Below are positions 24,710 to 34,800 of a stretch of DNA of 64,000 bases, piece by piece. Under the pieces are notes generated by a model. The model was not told where the DNA came from. It searched no databases and saw only the letters and a list, made by a program, of their open reading frames with translations. Numbering within the stretch: position 1 is the stretch's first letter; every line of letters begins with the position of its first letter. Source of the stretch: Datnioides undecimradiatus (lineage: Eukaryota > Chordata > Actinopteri > Lobotiformes > Datnioididae); NCBI GenBank assembly GCA_008933995.1, contig WARS01000015.1, positions 4,576,173 through 4,640,172 on the forward strand, given 5' to 3'. The position numbers and the translations under genes are program-made.

Positions 24710-24754
24710 GCTTTGCACTCGCATTATACTAAATCATCAGAGGATACAGCAACA

Positions 24755-26011
24755 ATGTGGGTCCTTGGGAAGATTAGGGAGAGCATGGAGAGCATTCCTC
24801 TAGAGTTGAGTCGTTACATAGGGAAGAGTGAGGAAGATATTTTTCTTTCCTCTAAGGCAAGTCTCTCTCAAAAGCTGCACAACAACATCCTCACCCCAGA
24901 CAAGATCCCAGAGTTCTGCCTACCACCACGGCTGTATAAGCGAAGCCCACTGCTGGACCCTGAGACAGCAGCACCAAAACTGCCTGGTCAGAACCACGTA
25001 CCGAAGAGCAGCACCTCTTCAAATACTACACGTGCAAAGGTGGAGGATTTGAAGATAAAGAACAGTGAAGCATCAGTGGCTTGGAAGACAGTGAAGAAAC
25101 CTTTGCCATTTTCTGCAGAGGGATATGGCCTGGCTGGGATATATGAAAGCCCCAACACTCGAAGGAAAGAGTCTTTGTTCCACTCAAAGTGCCCTGTTTA
25201 CATGTTTGACAGAAGAATTCGTACTGCAGCCCCCAGGCTGGCAAAGGAGCCAACCCTGCCCAAGAAAACTTTATCTGGGTTTCTCCCTCCATTTTTGTGC
25301 AAGAGCCTGTCAGAGACAGGGAGTATGGAGAGTGAAATACCTTCTTCTGGTGACTCCTCTCTCCTCACTTCCCCCTATAGTGTCAAATCTCCCTATATCC
25401 CATCAGGGACTGGTCGTCTTAAAGGAGCAACATCCTGTCCCTCATTAATTGACAGCAGGGAGGGCAGGGTGAGGTCGAAAAAAGGGGTGATAAGTTTAAC
25501 AACCTTTCCCAGTTGTCCTCCAAGCTTAGAGGGAAGCTCACTCACCTTAGCCCCACCTGTCCTTTTTCCATTGGATTCGTTGCAGTGCCAAGATAAACTT
25601 CAGCGTGAGCACGTCCTCCTTTTGCAGGGCCGTGGTAAAGTGCGGCTCTTCGCTGAGCAAACAACATTCTCCAGCAACACATTCTCATCACTGTCCACAG
25701 TCAGAGTGCGTGTGGTGTCTGTGGAGGGCCTATGGGATGATACTGACCGACGTGCCCATAACTGTGCAGTGAATCTGTGTCTGACCCCAGGGAAGCACCA
25801 ACCACAGGAGAGTACCACCATGAGGAACTGCCGCAGCCCTGTGTTCAATGAAGATTTTTTCTTTACAGACCTCAGCAGGGAGGATCTGCTGGAACTGCAA
25901 CTCAGGATCAAAGTGGTGAATAAACCTGCAGCTGGAACATTAAGGAGAGGGACGGTGATTGGAGCAATCAACAAACCACTGTCTCTGTTACTCTGTCTTA
26001 AAAGTGGGTAG
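24755..26011 (+). CDS. C2 calcium-dependent domain-containing protein 4 family member
   Basis: A single-exon coding region of 418 aa. I place the start at the ATG giving MWVLGKIRESMES, because C2CD4 proteins begin with a similar MW-hydrophobic-basic segment; the frame is open further 5' only through non-ATG codons. Near the N-terminus NILTPDKIPEFCLPPRL (residues 45-61) is the family signature, and SPNTRRKESLFH (132-143) is a second shared patch. The middle is Ser/Pro-rich and probably disordered. The C-terminal about 125 residues (about 290-414) form a C2 domain with STVRVRVVSVEGLWDD and NCRSPVFNEDFFF. C2CD4A/B are nuclear, inflammation- and islet-linked in mammals; C2CD4C/D are poorly known. 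Which fish paralogue this is cannot be settled without a tree. Position between foxb2 and vps13a is notable, as human 9q21 lacks such a gene. AATAAA hexamers follow at 26108-26113 and 26789-26794. Confidence 0.85.
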   Translation: MWVLGKIRESMESIPLELSRYIGKSEEDIFLSSKASLSQKLHNNILTPDKIPEFCLPPRLYKRSPLLDPETAAPKLPGQNHVPKSSTSSNTTRAKVEDLKIKNSEASVAWKTVKKPLPFSAEGYGLAGIYESPNTRRKESLFHSKCPVYMFDRRIRTAAPRLAKEPTLPKKTLSGFLPPFLCKSLSETGSMESEIPSSGDSSLLTSPYSVKSPYIPSGTGRLKGATSCPSLIDSREGRVRSKKGVISLTTFPSCPPSLEGSSLTLAPPVLFPLDSLQCQDKLQREHVLLLQGRGKVRLFAEQTTFSSNTFSSLSTVRVRVVSVEGLWDDTDRRAHNCAVNLCLTPGKHQPQESTTMRNCRSPVFNEDFFFTDLSREDLLELQLRIKVVNKPAAGTLRRGTVIGAINKPLSLLLCLKSG

Positions 26012-26107
26012 TAGAATGATAAGTAATGTAATGTGTTAGGAAGACAGCCCTTGATATTTCATATTTACAACAATATGTACAAAAGAAAAAATAGTAGCGA
26101 GGGACAC

Positions 26108-26113
26108 AATAAA
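26108..26113 (+). terminator. Possible poly(A) signal of the C2CD4-like gene
   Basis: The first canonical AATAAA after the stop codon, about 100 bp downstream. Another lies at 26789-26794. Either could define the 3' end, and both precede the vps13a promoter. Confidence 0.35.
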
Positions 26114-26114
26114 T

Positions 26115-27055
26115 AATATAGTTTGTGTTGACTATGCAGGTACATTGTGTAGCTGTTATGTCCTACAACTATATATTAATAATGAACACATTCTTAACAA
26201 CAGTTATCAAGTAACAGCCCTTCTGCTGCCCCCAAGTGGCAAGTAGACTAATAAAAATATGAAGGGTGCAGTTATAAGTTAATCAAAAAAATTACTTGTT
26301 TTTTACTCTGTTTTAAAATAAAGGTGTATGATGTTGTCATGCTATGTTGTAATGCTTTTGTGATCTGATTTAAAATTTGTCATAGCTGACATAAGTTTTC
26401 ATAGCTGATAAAAGTTTTTCAGTATTTCACTATGTCACTATGTAAAACTAAACACTGACTTAGAGTGGTAAAAGAATCAACATTTGAAATTTTCTGCAAT
26501 AAACTGTTTTTGGGGGCCAGATACTGTTATGAAACTCAACTGGCTGGTTTGCTAAAAATGTTAAATCCAAAGTAGAATATTTTGTTGTTTAGTCTCAGTC
26601 TAAATTTTGAGCTCTCTGTGAAATCACTGGTTCTGTCCTGCTTAGGCACACATATATCTTAGTTATCTATGTTCTTAATATGTCATGTCTCTGACCACTA
26701 TGAAGCCATGTCTACTCTTATCTGAACTGCCTCAGAGCTCTGCTGTTGTTGTGCCCTCCTGCAATGCTGATTTCAAGTAAGCTATAACAATAAAGCCTAC
26801 TTAAATAATTGAAACTTTAGTCACTATTTAGATCAGAGGATGGAAAGATGTCTTCACACAGCCGTCATTCCGTTCAGTTTAACTGCTTTCATAACGTTTG
26901 TAAATTGTTTGGTTTAATCTACGAGTCATTTTAATAAAGGTTTGGAATTTGTGGACAATACATTTATTAAAAACTGTGATTATGTTATAAGCTATAAACC
27001 CCGATTGATCGATCACTATCAGTTCCCCTCTTTCACAATGTTGCAACAGTGAATT
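26115..27055. other. Short intergenic interval C2CD4-like gene - vps13a
   Basis: About 0.9 kb of AT-rich DNA, at least partly 3' UTR of the C2CD4-like gene if the poly(A) signal at 26789 is used. No gene or transposon is recognised. The two genes are co-oriented. Confidence 0.5.
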
Positions 27056-27059
27056 TCGT

Positions 27060-27195
27060 CTGAAGTAACTAATCGTATTGCAGGTACGCCACGACGTCAT
27101 AGCACCGCCCACCGCCGGACGTCCTAATCTGACGTTGAGGCAAGCGAGTCCTCAGAATGTAAACATGGTGACAGATAGATGAAAGAAACGCCAAA
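27060..27195 (+). promoter_or_regulatory. vps13a: vps13a promoter / short 5' leader
   Basis: A TATA-less, CpG-containing stretch directly before the vps13a ATG. It has a CRE/ATF-like site ACGACGTCAT (27091-27100), GC boxes (ACCGCCCACCGCC, about 27104-27116) and a second TGACG half site (about 27130). Three upstream ATGs lie at 27157 (ATG-TAA start-stop), 27165 (5 codons) and 27179 (overlaps the main start out of frame). The main ATG has a strong context (A at -3, G at +4). It has the look of a housekeeping promoter. Confidence 0.5.
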
Positions 27196-29992
27196 ATGGT
27201 CTTCGAAAGCTTGGTGGTTGATGTCCTCAACCGTTTTTTAGGGGACTACGTTGTCAACCTTGACAGCTCACAGCTCAAGCTGGGCATTTGGGGAGGTAAC
27301 GGAACTTGTATTTGTCGTTTTATTGGACTAGCCCGCTCGCCCTGCTAGCTAGCTAATGCTAATAGACGTTAGCCACCAGTCTTGTGTGACACACTCCCTC
27401 AGCTGTCAGTGTCAGTTTATGTGTGCCAAAATGTGGTTTAGCTGTCCAGTGTGAACAACTAGCCAAATACTAGTTTATGGATCGATCAATCGGCAATGTC
27501 AATTTCTGACTGCTACCCTTAATGTTTGTAAATTAACCTTATTTGCTACTGTAAGGCTATTTGCTCCGTGCAGTCATGTGAGTTTCTTTGAAGCGAGCAG
27601 TTCGGGGTCACACCCTTATACACAACCAGGTTATGACTCGCCACGTTGTTTCATATCGATTCCTTTTTCCTAGCTGTACCTGTAAGTCTTATCCTGGCAT
27701 CTCTGCACACCGTCTGGGCTATTGAGAGGATTAGAGCCACAGCTAAACATGTACCAACTTGTTACAACTAATCAAATCAAAGAGTCAACTCGTCATGATT
27801 AACTATATAATAATATATATTTCCTGTTGCTAGCGTTTAATTAATTAATTAAAGACAAAGACCTCCTCTTTATATTGAACTGTGTTTCTATGAGCCTCAC
27901 GACACAATACTTATCTACTTGTCTTATCATAATGTACATAATAACAGTCACTAAACAAGTATTACTGTCATCACAGGGGATGCTGTTCTAAAAAATCTTG
28001 AAATAAAGGAAAATGCCTTGGTAAGTTGCAAATAAATGCACGAGCAAGCAAAATGAATCTGTTATTTCAGTCTGGCATCATGATGGATTTGTCATGAAAT
28101 AACGTGTTGCTCTTTTGTTGCAGAGTCAACTTGACATTCCTTTTAAAGTGAGAGCTGGTCATATAGGTGAGAATGTACTCAATATCCTCATCTGATACCT
28201 TTCATTCAGTACAGAGGGAGATTTTTTGACTTAATGTTTCTGTTCACAGGACGGCTGGAGCTAAAGATTCCCTGGAAAAACCTCTACACCCAGTCTGTAG
28301 AGGCAACCCTGGATGGTGTCTATTTGCTCATAGTCCCCACTGCAAGTAAGCTCACTATCTGTGTCCAGCCAAATATATGAAAACAATTTGACTTTCTCAT
28401 TATATATCCCATATTGTATACTGTTGATTCCCACCAATTAGTAGACATGCTCGACAGTGCCTGAAGGATACTAACCTGAGGCATGTCAGTATCACGATGA
28501 TTAAACTCCTCATTTACATTAACATTTTAAATATTCAAAAGCAGATAATAATGTCTTTGCATTTTTATGACGTGTATTGTAATGAAAAAACATTTAAGCA
28601 AAGGATTTAAAATACCAGTAATATCAGGTTCAGTCTCAAGAATAACCCTTATAATTAGCAGACGCAACACAGTGTAGCACAGTAGTCAAACAAAGGAGGA
28701 CTCACTTATTCATGACCCTAAAGTTAGAGCGAAACGGAAACTCAAGCCTATCCTTCTATATTACATTGTTTTTAGAGATGTGCAGATAAATAATCAATTG
28801 TGTTGAACCCGTTCTTTCCAGGTATAAAGTATGACGCAGAAAAGGAAGAGAAGCAGCTGCAGGAGGCTCGTCAGAGGGAGCTACAGCGAATAGAAGACAC
28901 AAAGCTGAAGGCTGCCGAACAAGGTCAGGGTCCAGGCTTTGGTTTTTTAGGGAGACATTTTTAGCCAAGCTGTAAGGGAAGAGGTGCAGAAGCAAGCAGT
29001 GTTACTGTTGTAGTAGCCAGGAGAGTGGTGGAGCAAAAAACATGACTGTGGAGTAGATGCAGCAAAGTAGCAAGAACAGAGATTTGAAGTCATGTGGCTG
29101 TGGTTTATCTGGTTGTGAGTTCCTGTGTTGTTTTTGAGCAGCCAGTACTTTTTACGCTTTTTTTTAACACTTTACCATATTTACTGTGGTTTATCATTGC
29201 TGAGCTAGAATACACGGCCCGGCTGAGCTATGTTGTGTGAGCCTGTTGTCAAGATGTCTGTCATATGCCTGTATAGAAAACACCAGCTAGAGATAAACAG
29301 TGCTGTTCCTTATGTTTTATCAGAACAGCTCATTCACTGTAGATAAGTAATAAGAGAAAGTATTTATGTTACTTTTATATTGGACAAAAATACATTTTCA
29401 TAAATGTTATTGACTGTACTATTATAAAAAATATATCTTATCTCAAAGCATTCAAATTTTGAGAGAACATATTCAAATTTGACTTCCAGGGAGGACTTGA
29501 TGATATTTCAGCATCATAATTGCAGTAGCATGCCAGTGCTGTACTCACATTGCGCTATAAGACTAGTTGAGTCCAACATCTTATAATAAGCAAGCTTTAC
29601 ATGTTCAAAAATAAATCTTCATTAACAGTTGTGAAGTTAATTAGAAATGAATGCATTATTTTATATTACCAGTGTATTGTTCCCAGTTACTGTCATTGCA
29701 AGCTATAAACTGTTGCTAAGTATTTATCGTATGCTTGGGGAACTTTAAAATAAGTGAGGAAGAGTGAAAAACAGTCAAAAAGAATAACTACTTGAGCCAA
29801 AAATGACAAGATAATGTCAACTAAAGTTGAGGTTTTATTTAAAAGCAATGATTGAAACATCATATTTGTTTGTTTTTGACAGAGAACCCTAATCTGGAAA
29901 AGCAGGACACCTTTGTAGAAAAGCTTGTCACCCAGGTCATCAAAAACTTGCAGGTCAAGATCTCTAACATCCACGTACGCTACGAAGATGAT
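27196..29992 (+). CDS. vps13a: vps13a exons 1-6: chorein N domain
   Basis: Exons: 27196-27295, 27977-28020, 28124-28166, 28250-28345, 28822-28923, 29883-29992 (residues 1-165). The start [19 protein letters not shown] is near-identical to human. [20 protein letters not shown] and the PWKNLYTQ segment follow. This N-terminal chorein domain caps the lipid-transfer groove and is the end that faces the donor ER membrane. Exon 5 encodes a charged helix ([16 protein letters not shown]) as in other family members. Exon 6 ends in HVRYEDD. Confidence 0.95.
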
Positions 29993-31778
29993 GTGAGTAT
30001 TCAAGCTAGAGTCATCTTTGTGATGTATCCATGTACAGCACTATTAAAATCAACTCAAATTAGTCTCCACCATTCTGTTGACTGTGCTTTTATTTCTCTT
30101 GTGTGTTTTTTCCGCAGGTCACCAATCCAAACTGTCCTTTGTCATTTGGAGTGTCACTTAAAAACCTCAGCCTTCAGGTAATGTGTCACACTGTTCCTCC
30201 AGTCAGATTATATCCCACAGTAATTTTATGTGGTAAGGTGTTCTTAATCAGTAATAAATACACCAAATTTAAACATGCAGTAATTGTTTTCTTGTTTGAC
30301 CTCACAGACGGCTGATAAGAACTGGAATCCCAGTCTTTTGGATGAGAATTCACGGCTTTTCTTCAAGGTAAAAAAAAATCCAACCACCTCTGTCAGCTGT
30401 GTCTGTACGCATGGCATATGACAAGTTCTCCTTTTTCCTGCATGACTGACTGTTTTTTGCCATTGTATTTGATGCATCTGTCCTGTCAGGTTACCTGGAT
30501 GTTAGATTGAATGTTAAACTGTCAGACAACTTTTAGGTATTTTGAACCAAGTGGTTCAGTTCTGCAAAATAGGTTTGTCAGCAGTTGTTCTAAGAATCAA
30601 TTTTGGGCCATGAGCCAAACTTTAAAAATAATTGTACATTGTCAGCTGGGTCTCATCTGAGCTCTGTCAGCTGTGCACTAATTGCTTTCTGTTTCCTTCT
30701 CCTCAGCTGGTTCGACTAGACAGTTTGTTTGCCTACTGGAACGTCAACTCGGTACTCTTCTCCAATCACAGTGCAGACGAGGCTTTGGTGAGTCACCTCA
30801 TTATTACTGTGTCGCCTCTTGTCTTCACCAGCCTGGATTTAGCCATGCCAGTGTCTCATTCTACTTTTTCTAGATACAGCCTCATAGTTATGGGCACACA
30901 GAACAGTCTTAGCCAGACAGTTCCCCTTGGACAGCAAAACAGTTTCAAAGGTAGAGTGTATAAAAGGCCCTTTTTCAGATTCTTTCAAAGCCTTTCAGTC
31001 ACTTATCCATTTCCCCAACAAGTGCTCTTTTAGACAAGGCCCATTGGTCAGATTAGTTGTTAGTGTGGTGAAGTGAGGTTCTTAAATTAGGAATGAACTG
31101 CAGTATGTTAAGATGTTGAGAAAATATTGCATAAAGAAGACAAGTAAATGTTAATGAAGCTCCTCTCATTGTGTCTTCAGCAATGTCTCCAGAGGAGCAT
31201 GGAAATCCACAAGTCAGTTCCTGTCAGCCATGACTTCAGTGAGTGTCTCACTGTCATATTTTATTCACATGTGCTCACAAGATAACTGAATGAAACCCAC
31301 CTAATGCCACATTATGCTCAACATGCATGAGGCAGTATTTTGTACATAAAATGTGAACTGGAACTCAGCGTTTTGTGCTCACGCTGCAGTGCCTGGTAAA
31401 ATGTGTGAATCACACAGCTTGAATCACCACCAAACACATTCGAACAGATTTTGTTTTGAGTTTCAATTGTCGTCACAACCTCACAGATATTTTTCCTGCT
31501 AAAGAAAAACATATTCACATTTTTCGACTCCCACAGAAATACAGTTCAGTTTGTTGCACACGCAAAGATAAAGCCATGAACAGTTTATAATAACATAATT
31601 AAACCTTTGAATCATTTTGAATAGTCTCTTCCTTGTTTGTGGTCTGTAGTTTTTCGTCCCATCTCAGCGGACGCTAAACTGCGGATGAATCCCAGGTCAG
31701 ATGTGGACTTCTCCTCTCCCAAAGTGGACTTAATGGTCAATCTCCGTGAGGTGGCCATTGAACTCAACAGACCCCAGG

Positions 31779-31839
<61 letters not shown>

Positions 31840-34800
31840 TGCCTTTTCTTAGTTAAAACACTTGCTTTTTGGAAGACTTGAAAAAAGGTTGTTGTTAAAG
31901 AAGTTGCTTAGTGATGATAAATGCACAGTGTTCAGTGCCAGTGAGTAATTGCTGACTTCCTGTCTCTCCAGTACATTAGCATCTTGGAGCTGCTGGGCTC
32001 AGTGGATATGATGTCACGGAACCTGCCGTACAGGAAGTACAGACCCATGGTCCATGTTCACAAGAATACCCGTATATGGTCAGAAGACACTTTTGCGTTT
32101 TGACCTTAAATTTGGGATTTAATTTCAATGACTATATGACACATTATCACCCTTTCATTTGTTGGTACATGTTACAGGTGGAGGTATGTGATCACAAGCA
32201 TCCTAGAGGTGGATGTGAAGCCTCGTCTCCACATGTGGTCATGGCAGCACATTCGCTGCCACAGGAAGATGGTTAAACGCTACAGAGAGCTCTACAAGAC
32301 CAAAATCACCAGCAAGAAACCCAGCGAGGAGCTTCTCAAGGCACTAGAGGTGGGACCAGGCTAAAGTGAATTTCTAGGATTCTGTTAGATCTAAGAATTT
32401 AATCAGCTTCATGTGATATTAGGAGGGTAAACACAACATTTGTCAGTATTAGTCTTACAGTGTTGCCAAGTTCTGGAGTGTGTTTAATTACTTTTAATTA
32501 CTTTTTTCCCTCACAAAGTTTATATTGGGTTGGTCATTTTTGCTAGTATAAATTAAAATTGAGGCCTAGTCTTTCTGCTCAATTGTACACCAACAAATAC
32601 CTGTCTGGCATGATGATGGTAAGATATTCCTTCCTTAATATTCTTTCAGTAATGCATTTTCCTTACATTACCGTACATAATTACACCTCTCCAGTGTCCA
32701 ACCATATAGAACACTGATTGAAGTGCATCTATGATTGATGAGGTTTTTCAGAGAAGTACAACATTACATCTAAAGGCCTTTTCCTCTGTCTCGGCTCGGC
32801 TCTGTGAACATGATCTTTTCCTGACATGATTAATAATAGACATTTATTAATTGATGCATCCCTGCAAGGAGTAGCAAGAAGCTGCTGTAAGCTCTAATCA
32901 GTTTTCCTTTTATCTATTCATAGGGGCCTGAGAAGACCTTGGATATTTTTAACATCACGCTGGCCAGACAGCAGGCTGAGGTGGAGGTAAGCTCTTTGTC
33001 TCACTTACTGTATAGAAGGCTCTTCACTTTGCATTTTTACTTTATTCTGTATCTGTAGCATAATTTGTATTGACTTGTAATGTATTGTATTTGACAAAAT
33101 TTGTTTTCGGCTTTGAACCCGTGTATACACCCTTTTCAAGAATGCACAGTATGTGTCCACCAACAAACCTCACATGACCACAGCGATACACACTCAGCAC
33201 AAAGCAGACAGTAGTAACAGTTATCAGCAGCTGCATCAAGTGGTTGAGGTTTTGGCTGAAATGTCGGGTGTCTTACTTCGCACATGTCCCTTTACTTCTC
33301 AGCTGGTTAGAAATTTTTACAAAGTCATTAGTTTCCTTTGCCACAGACTGCAGTACAGCCTCTACTGGACATGCAAAACAGAATATTGCAAAATACTTCT
33401 CCTACAGTAGATTGCTGATACACTTGGTGTGGCAAAATATTTTGTTTTGGATTCATTTCAGATTCTTTTGTTTGTGGTTCCTGCACTGACACAAACTAAA
33501 CAGACTGTGTATAATTGATGAAATGGGGACAGGTTAAGATGATACATAATGATGTCATAAACCAACAAAAAGTTGGGACTGAACTGTCTTTTTTTTTTTT
33601 TTTTAATTGCAGGCAAGCAAGGCAGGCCTGTGTATTTACCGTCCAGGGATGAAGATGGAGGAAGAGGAGTCTCAGGGGTGGTTAAGCTGGGTGTGGAACT
33701 GGGGAGGAGAGGAAAAAAAAGAAACAAAGGAGATCAAGGCCGGAGGTAGGACATAAACATTTGGCAAATAGGACCAAAGCAAAGTGCTGTAGTGTGTTGA
33801 GGCAGTTGTGTTTAATGCTTTTCATACTTGTTATATTCATTGTATTCCATTGACTACCCCTGTGTCTCTGTCACAGGTTTTGATGAGCTGTTAACCTCTG
33901 CTGAGAAATCTAAACTCTACACTGCCATTGGATACAGTGAGACTGCCGCTAATCCCAACCTGCCAAAGGATGTGAGTCACTTCCCTTCCTCACATCTTCG
34001 TGCTGTTTTGCTTAACACACTTCTGTTTTGCCTTCCATCAAAAATACAGTATCAAAATCAAAATACAGTATCTGATACATCGATGTTGTCACTTCTTTAT
34101 AGTTTGAGGACATGAAGTTCAATTTCCACATGGGGAGGCTGTCCATGTCGATCAAAGACGACAAGGACAAAAACGAGATCATCAGGCTGACTGTGGGCGA
34201 GCTTAAGTCCACACTCACACAGAGACCTGGAGCACAAGCCATCAAGTTTGTCACAACTTTTTGTTTTTCTGAGTACAGTACACAGTACTAATATTTATTA
34301 ATATTAATACTGTGTGCTCTACAGTGGAAGTTTTTCATTTAATATAATTTCAAGCTATGCTGTTTGTGTTCATAATGTAGTGACATGTATGTTAATTAAA
34401 CAAAAGTTTGTGATTTTACTATTAGTCAGTTAAAAACCACATTCACACCAAGTCCCTGTAGTTTCACACACCATCCTACAGAGTCTACAACAAAGTAGCA
34501 ATCCTATAGCTGGTCTTTTATTTATCTAGCAGGATGGATACTGGACAACACGTGGTCATCACTTTGCCTCCAATACTGACAGTACATCTCGGGTATATCC
34601 CTATTTTCCTCTTTTTGTCAGACTCACAGCACAGCTCAGTTTGTTTGAAGTCACAGGCCTGGCCAGTAACCGGCCTGCACCAACCCTCCTGTCTTCGAGG
34701 AAGGCAGCCACAGGAACAGGGACCCCGCTGCTTTCCATTCTGTTTGAGACCAACCCTCTGGATGAAAGCGCAAACCAGCGGCTTCATGTGGAATCACAAC

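Noticed and set aside
24731-24740. Acceptor at 24740 for the C2CD4-like 5' UTR intron
   Set aside because: It lacks a good pyrimidine tract directly before it. The acceptor ending at 24709 follows a much better tract.
24659-24754. Longer N-terminus for the C2CD4-like protein starting at TTG
   Set aside because: There is no ATG. The extra 32 residues are unlike the family, and a splice acceptor lies inside at 24709. The ATG at 24755 gives the expected MW-type start.
30632-31033. 133-codon frame overlapping vps13a exon 9
   Set aside because: Contains the real exon 9 (30707-30787) only in another frame and runs on through the intron. It is not a separate gene.
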